A stretch of 64,000 nt of DNA from Solidesulfovibrio fructosivorans JJ]. GTDB lineage: Bacteria > Desulfobacterota > Desulfovibrionia > Desulfovibrionales > Desulfovibrionaceae. Every line of letters begins with the position of its first letter. Positions within the stretch are counted from its first letter, which is position 1. A program made the position numbers and the translations under genes. The stretch spans positions 62,001-126,000 of the forward strand of contig NZ_AECZ01000005.1 in the NCBI RefSeq assembly GCF_000179555.1. Reading direction: 5' to 3'. This document shows, piece after piece, positions 59,502 to 64,000 of the stretch. The notes under the pieces are model-generated. The model searched no databases and was not told the DNA's origin. It saw only the letters and a list, made by a program, of their open reading frames with translations.

Positions 59502-60965
59502 ATGATGGCAGATACAGGCAATCCGACCCTGAACGCGCTGTTGGCGAACGTCCGCGAGGGCGCGCTTCCCGTGGCCGGGCATTCCGCCAAGGTCGTTTCC
59601 GGCGGCGTGTTCGTGGCCGCCTCGGGAACGGCCGAGGACGGGGCGCGCTTCATTCCCGACGCCCTGGCCCGGGGCGCGACGGTGATCGTGGCCGGTCCGG
59701 GGATCGCCCTGCCCGAAGGGGCCAAGGCCGCCCTCGTCACCGTGGACGAACCGCGAAAGGCCCTGGGGCTGCTCGCGGCGGCGCGCTGCGGCACCGACCG
59801 CATGGCCATGCCCGTGGTGGGCGTCACCGGCACCAACGGCAAGACCACGGTCAGCTACCTGATCGAGCGGCTGGCCACGGCCGCCGGCAAGAAGGTCGGC
59901 GTGCTCGGCACGGTGGCCTACCGCTGGCCGGGCGTGACCCGGGACGCTTCGCTGACCACCCCGGACTGCCTGACCATCCACGAAAGCCTGGCCGCCATGG
60001 CCGCCGCCGGTTGCGATCTGGCCGTCATGGAGGCCTCGTCCCACGCCCTGGACCAGGACCGGCTGGCCGGGCTTTCCTTCGCCGCCGGGGTGTTCACCAA
60101 CCTGACCCAGGATCACCTCGACTACCACAAGGACATGGAGACGTATTTCGCGGCCAAGGCCAAGCTTTTTCGCGAGTATCTGCCCGATCCGGCCACGGCG
60201 GTGCTCAATTACGACGATCCCTTCGGCCTGCGCCTGCTCAAGGAATTTCCGGCCGCCGTGGGCTATGGCCTCACCAAGGCCCCGGCCGGCTTCGCCCGGC
60301 TGCTCGTCGGCGGCATCCGGTCCCACGACCGCGACGGGCAGCATCTCGGCGCGGGCTTTGGCGACGAGGCCTTCGAAGTGGCCTCGCCCATGCCCGGCCG
60401 GCACAATGCCCTGAACATCCTGGCCGCCATGGGCGCGGCGCTGACCCTCGGCCTGCCCTACGAGACCTTCGACGCGCTGGCCGACTGCCACGGCGCGCCC
60501 GGGCGGTTGGAACGCATTCCCAACGCCTCGGGGCTGACCGTTTTCGTGGATTACGCCCACACCCCGGATGCCTTGGAAAACGTGCTCGGCGCGGCCAGGG
60601 AATTCACCGCTGGCCGGCTTTTCGCCGTTTTCGGCTGCGGCGGCGACCGCGACCGCACCAAGCGGCCGCGCATGGCCGAGGCCGTGTCCCGGCTGGCCGA
60701 CGTGGCCGTCCTCACCTCGGACAATCCCCGCCACGAGGCCCCGCTGGCCATTATCGAGGATGCCAAGCCCGGACTGGCCAAGGCGAGGAAGGTCATCATC
60801 GAACCCGACAGGCGCCGGGCCATCGCTCTGGCTTTGGACGCCATGCGGCCCGAGGACGTGCTGGTGATCGCCGGCAAGGGACACGAAAGCTATCAGCAGA
60901 TCGGCGACGTGAAGCACCCGTTTTCCGACGCCGCCGTGGTCAGGGAGCTTACCGGATGCGCATGA
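59502..60965 (+). CDS. murE: UDP-MurNAc-tripeptide synthetase, DAP-adding (MurE)
   Basis: 487 residues from ATG 59502 (an adjacent in-frame ATG at 59505 is possible). Mur ligase signatures: GVTGTNGKTTVSYLIERLAT (ATP loop), LTTPDCLTIHE, EASSHALDQDRLAG, FTNLTQDHLDYHKDME and VFGCGGDRDRTKRP. The DNPR motif (TSDNPRHE) marks specificity for meso-diaminopimelate. It adds DAP to UDP-MurNAc-L-Ala-D-Glu in the cytoplasm. Starts 13 bases after the PBP gene and overlaps murF by 10 bases. Confidence 0.97.
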   Translation: MMADTGNPTLNALLANVREGALPVAGHSAKVVSGGVFVAASGTAEDGARFIPDALARGATVIVAGPGIALPEGAKAALVTVDEPRKALGLLAAARCGTDRMAMPVVGVTGTNGKTTVSYLIERLATAAGKKVGVLGTVAYRWPGVTRDASLTTPDCLTIHESLAAMAAAGCDLAVMEASSHALDQDRLAGLSFAAGVFTNLTQDHLDYHKDMETYFAAKAKLFREYLPDPATAVLNYDDPFGLRLLKEFPAAVGYGLTKAPAGFARLLVGGIRSHDRDGQHLGAGFGDEAFEVASPMPGRHNALNILAAMGAALTLGLPYETFDALADCHGAPGRLERIPNASGLTVFVDYAHTPDALENVLGAAREFTAGRLFAVFGCGGDRDRTKRPRMAEAVSRLADVAVLTSDNPRHEAPLAIIEDAKPGLAKARKVIIEPDRRRAIALALDAMRPEDVLVIAGKGHESYQQIGDVKHPFSDAAVVRELTGCA

Positions 60966-62368
60966 CCTTATCCGATATCCTCACGGCCACCAAGGCCGTC
61001 GGCGACGTGGGCGAGCGCGGCAATCCCGTCATTGAGGCCGTGCGCATCGACAGTCGGGCGGTGACCCCGGGGTGCCTTTTCGTGTGCATTCCCGGCGAAC
61101 GCTTCGACGGCCACAATTTCGCCGCCGAGGCGGTGGGGAAGGGCGCGGCCGCCGTGTTGGCCGACAGGCCGCTCACCGGGCTTCCCGACGGCACGCCCGT
61201 GCTTTTGGTGCGCGACACCGTGGCCGCCTTGGGCTTTCTCGCCAAGGCCTGGCGCACGCAGGTCGGGGCCAGGCTCGTCGGCGTGACCGGCTCGGCCGGC
61301 AAGACCACGGTCAAGGAACTGACCGCCGCCATTTTGGGCAAGCTTGGTCCCACGGCGAAAAACTACAAGAATTTCAACAATCACATCGGGCTGCCGCTGT
61401 CCATGCTCGAAGCCTCCGACAAGGACGCCTACTGGGTCATGGAGCTCGGCATTTCCCGCCCCGGCGAGATGGAGCCCCTGGCCGCCATCGCCGAGCCCGA
61501 CGTGGCCGTGATCCACAACGTCGGCCCGGCCCATCTGGAAGCGCTTGGCGACGTGGCCGGCGTCGCGGCCGAGAAGACCAAGCTTTTCAACTTTCTGCGC
61601 CCCGGCGGCGTGGCCCTGGCCTCCATGGACTATCCCGAACTGTGGGAGGCGGCCCTGGCCGTTTTCCCGCGCGTGCGGGGACTTTCCACCAAGGGGCAGG
61701 GCAAGGGGCGATCCGCGCCCTACCGGGCCAAGTACCTGGGCGCGCTTCCCGAGGGCCGGGGACGGTTTTTCCTCAAGCTCGGCGAGCTGGAGATGGAAGT
61801 CGAAACGCCGCTGACCGGCGGCCATTTCGCCGAGAACATCCTGGCCGCCGCCACCTCGGCACATATCCTCGGGGCCGGGGAGAAGCAGATCGCCGCCGGG
61901 CTCGAAACGGCGGTCATGCCCGAGCAGCGGTTCTACTGCCGCCGTCAGGGCTGCTACACCATCATCGACGACACGTATAACGCCAATCCGCTGTCCATGC
62001 GCCGGGCTATCGCCGCCGCCGTGGAAACCGCCCAGGGCAAGCCGCTCGTGCTGGTGCTCGGCGAGATGCGCGAGATGGGGGCCCATGCCGAGGAGGAGCA
62101 TGCCAAGCTCGGCGAGGCCGCGGCGGCAAGCGGCGCCAGGGCCGTTTTCTACCGGGGCGCCCATGCCGAGGCCGTGGGCGAGGGACTCACCCGGGGCGGC
62201 TATGCCGGCCGGTTCGCCGTGGTCGACACCCCGGCCGCCTTTTGCGACATGCTGGCCGCCATGGACCTTCGCGGCGGCGTGTTTCTGTTCAAGGGGTCGC
62301 GTTCCATGCGTATGGAGGAGTATCTGGCCGCTTTCACCCAGAGCATCCAAAAGGACCCCAAGGCATGA
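60956..62368 (+). CDS. murF: UDP-MurNAc-tripeptide--D-Ala-D-Ala ligase (MurF)
   Basis: 470 residues from ATG 60956 (M-R-M-T start, GGGAG upstream). [20 protein letters not shown] is the ATP loop; [25 protein letters not shown] and [11 protein letters not shown] are family blocks, and [15 protein letters not shown] is the diagnostic MurF motif. It attaches the D-Ala-D-Ala dipeptide to the precursor. Overlaps murE by 10 bases and mraY by 4 (ATGA), so translation is coupled along the cluster. Confidence 0.97.
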   Translation: MRMTLSDILTATKAVGDVGERGNPVIEAVRIDSRAVTPGCLFVCIPGERFDGHNFAAEAVGKGAAAVLADRPLTGLPDGTPVLLVRDTVAALGFLAKAWRTQVGARLVGVTGSAGKTTVKELTAAILGKLGPTAKNYKNFNNHIGLPLSMLEASDKDAYWVMELGISRPGEMEPLAAIAEPDVAVIHNVGPAHLEALGDVAGVAAEKTKLFNFLRPGGVALASMDYPELWEAALAVFPRVRGLSTKGQGKGRSAPYRAKYLGALPEGRGRFFLKLGELEMEVETPLTGGHFAENILAAATSAHILGAGEKQIAAGLETAVMPEQRFYCRRQGCYTIIDDTYNANPLSMRRAIAAAVETAQGKPLVLVLGEMREMGAHAEEEHAKLGEAAAASGARAVFYRGAHAEAVGEGLTRGGYAGRFAVVDTPAAFCDMLAAMDLRGGVFLFKGSRSMRMEEYLAAFTQSIQKDPKA

Positions 62369-63441
62369 TCTATTACCTGCTGGTGCCGCTGGCGGCGCAT
62401 TTGAGCGCCTTAAACGTCTTCCGCTACATCACGTTCCGGTCGATCGCGGCGCTTCTCACTGCCCTGGTCCTTTCCATCGTGTTCGGTCCGCGCTTCATCC
62501 GCGGGCTGACCCGCCTCAAGTACGGCCAGTACATCCACGAGGACGTGGCCGCCCACCAGCGCAAGGCCGGCACCCCGACCATGGGCGGGCTGCTCATCGC
62601 CTTTTGCATCCTGGTCAGCGTCCTGCTCTGGGGCGATCTGGCCAACACCTATGTCTGGATGACGATTTTCGTGTACCTGGGATTCGGCGTGCTGGGCTTT
62701 ATCGACGACCACGCCAAGGTGGTCAAAAAGCGCAACAAGGGGCTGACTCCCCGGGCCAAGCTTCTGGGGCAGCTCATCGTTTCCGGACTGGCCGCCGCCG
62801 TGCTTCTGTCCGATCCCGAATATTCCACCCGGCTGGCCGTGCCCTTTTTCAAGCACATCAACCCCGACCTCGGCCTCTTTTATTTTCCCTTCGCCATGCT
62901 GGTCATGGTGGCGGCGAGCAACGCCGTCAACCTGACCGACGGCCTGGACGGCCTGGCCATCGGCCCCATGATCGTCAACGCGGCCATGTTCGCCCTTTTC
63001 GTCTACGTGGCCGGCCATGCCCAGATGGCGCGCTACCTGCAGGTCATGCCCGTCTCCGGCGTCGGCGAGGTCACGGTTTTTTGCGGGGCCATGGTCGGGG
63101 CGGGGCTCGGTTTTTTGTGGTTCAACGCCTATCCGGCCCAGGTGTTCATGGGCGACGTGGGGTCGCTGTCGCTTGGCGGGGCGCTCGGGTTTCTCGCCGT
63201 CTTGTGCAAGCAGGAACTGCTGCTCATGGTGGTCGGCGGGTTGTACGTGGCCGAGACCGTCTCGGTCATTTTGCAGGTGGGCTATTTCAAGATGACGGGC
63301 GGCAAACGGATTTTCCGCATGGCGCCGCTGCATCATCATTTCGAGCTGATGGGCGTGCCGGAATCGAAGATCATCATCCGGTTCTGGATTCTTTCCATCC
63401 TGCTCGCCCTGGTGGGGCTATCCACCCTTAAACTGCGGTAG
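62365..63441 (+). CDS. mraY: Phospho-MurNAc-pentapeptide translocase (MraY)
   Basis: 358 residues, integral membrane with about ten helices. Motifs: [29 protein letters not shown] (DDxxK), [13 protein letters not shown] (catalytic Asp), [20 protein letters not shown] and [11 protein letters not shown]. It links the UDP-MurNAc-pentapeptide to undecaprenyl phosphate, giving lipid I at the cytoplasmic face. ATGA overlap with murF. Confidence 0.98.
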   Translation: MIYYLLVPLAAHLSALNVFRYITFRSIAALLTALVLSIVFGPRFIRGLTRLKYGQYIHEDVAAHQRKAGTPTMGGLLIAFCILVSVLLWGDLANTYVWMTIFVYLGFGVLGFIDDHAKVVKKRNKGLTPRAKLLGQLIVSGLAAAVLLSDPEYSTRLAVPFFKHINPDLGLFYFPFAMLVMVAASNAVNLTDGLDGLAIGPMIVNAAMFALFVYVAGHAQMARYLQVMPVSGVGEVTVFCGAMVGAGLGFLWFNAYPAQVFMGDVGSLSLGGALGFLAVLCKQELLLMVVGGLYVAETVSVILQVGYFKMTGGKRIFRMAPLHHHFELMGVPESKIIIRFWILSILLALVGLSTLKLR

Positions 63442-63451
63442 GCGATTTTCG

Positions 63452-64000
63452 ATGCGCGACATGCTCCATAACGATCAACTGCGCGGGCACACGGCCGTCG
63501 TCGTCGGCGCCGGTTCCTCGGGCCGCGCCGCGGCGAAACTGCTTGCCCGGCTGGGCGCGTCCGTGCGCTTTCTGGAGAAAAATCCCAAGTCCGTGGCGGA
63601 CGATTTCCGGGCCGAGGCCGTGGAAGCCGGCTACGACCTGCGCGTCGGGGCGCATGGGCCGGCCGATTTCGCCGGCGCGGACATGGTCGTGCTCTCGCCC
63701 GGCATCCGGGCGGCGGGCTTGGCCGACTGCCTGGCCGCCTGTCCGGGCGCCCAGGTGCTCTCCGAACTGGAACTGGCCTCCTGGTTCGTGACCGAGCCCA
63801 TCGTCGCCGTCACCGGCTCCAACGGCAAGACCACCACCGTCATGCTCGTAAGCCACCTGCTCGAGGCGGCCGGGCGCAAGGTCTTTACCGGCGGCAACAT
63901 CGGCACGCCGCTCTCCGAATACGTGCTTGCCGGCGACCCGGCCGACGTGGTGGTGCTCGAGGTTTCGAGCTTCCAGCTCCAGCTCGTCAAATCCTTCCGG
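63452..64000 (+). CDS. murD: UDP-MurNAc-L-alanine--D-glutamate ligase (MurD), 5' part
   Basis: 183 residues from ATG 63452, cut by the window end. The N-terminal Rossmann domain ([20 protein letters not shown]) binds the UDP part, LSPGI follows, and [20 protein letters not shown] is the Mur-ligase ATP loop; [11 protein letters not shown] and LEVSSFQLQ are typical of MurD. It adds D-Glu to UDP-MurNAc-L-Ala. Begins 10 bases after mraY, in the conserved dcw order. Confidence 0.96.
   Translation, partial: MRDMLHNDQLRGHTAVVVGAGSSGRAAAKLLARLGASVRFLEKNPKSVADDFRAEAVEAGYDLRVGAHGPADFAGADMVVLSPGIRAAGLADCLAACPGAQVLSELELASWFVTEPIVAVTGSNGKTTTVMLVSHLLEAAGRKVFTGGNIGTPLSEYVLAGDPADVVVLEVSSFQLQLVKSFR

Overview
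The window reads as chromosomal DNA of a high-GC, strictly bacterial, probably anaerobic deltaproteobacterium of the Desulfovibrionaceae type. That is an inference from GC-rich codon use, several radical-SAM enzymes (including AmrS), a C_GCAxxG_C_C family protein, multi-domain hybrid kinases, and a mraZ-rsmH-ftsL-PBP-murE-murF-mraY-murD cluster with DAP-type MurE. No species can be fixed from sequence alone.

Layout. 1-7.3 kb: a phosphorelay locus with two closely related hybrid sensor kinases (the first cut by the window edge), an HD-GYP response regulator and a REC-histidine kinase. 7.7-16.9 kb: one 3,062-residue protein built almost wholly of 8-residue repeats (381 octads in unbroken register). 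17.0-28.0 kb: a GT41 (O-GlcNAc-transferase type) TPR glycosyltransferase directly behind it, then a glycan-type cluster of three family-2 glycosyltransferases, two cytidylyltransferase-like proteins, three radical-SAM proteins and a methyltransferase. 28.1-33.0 kb: a YhiI-RbbA-YhhJ type ABC exporter operon. 33.5-37.6 kb: small proteins and an ECF sigma factor operon whose anti-sigma-like partner carries a glycogen-binding (CBM48/AMPK) domain. 37.7-45.8 kb: an interval bounded by an intact tRNA-Pro gene and a same-orientation copy of that tRNA's 3' half, as left by integration into a tRNA; it holds a PP-loop/E1-like/GNAT operon and a divergent set encoding a secreted transglutaminase-like protein, a HATPase-GNAT fusion and a HisC-like aminotransferase. 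45.9-55.1 kb: housekeeping and conserved genes (amrS, purM, rplM-rpsI, radical SAM, HD and CBS proteins, an HD-GYP protein). 55.4-64 kb: the start of the division and cell-wall (dcw) cluster, running off the right edge inside murD.

How parts may work together. The Ser/Thr-rich octad protein and the GT41 enzyme are adjacent and codirectional, so the simplest hypothesis is a giant O-glycosylated protein and its glycosyltransferase; the following sugar-activation and transfer genes could extend or supply that glycan. The island operons look like an uncharacterised biosynthetic or modification pathway: amide or thio transfer by a PP-loop enzyme, adenylation by an E1-like enzyme, acylation by two related GNATs, and amination by a HisC-like enzyme. 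The phosphorelay ends in a c-di-GMP phosphodiesterase. A two-part palindromic module that starts exactly on a TAG stop codon occurs at two convergent gene junctions (19.0 and 53.9 kb).

Limits: all domain assignments come from reading motifs. No similarity search, structure prediction or folding calculation was run.
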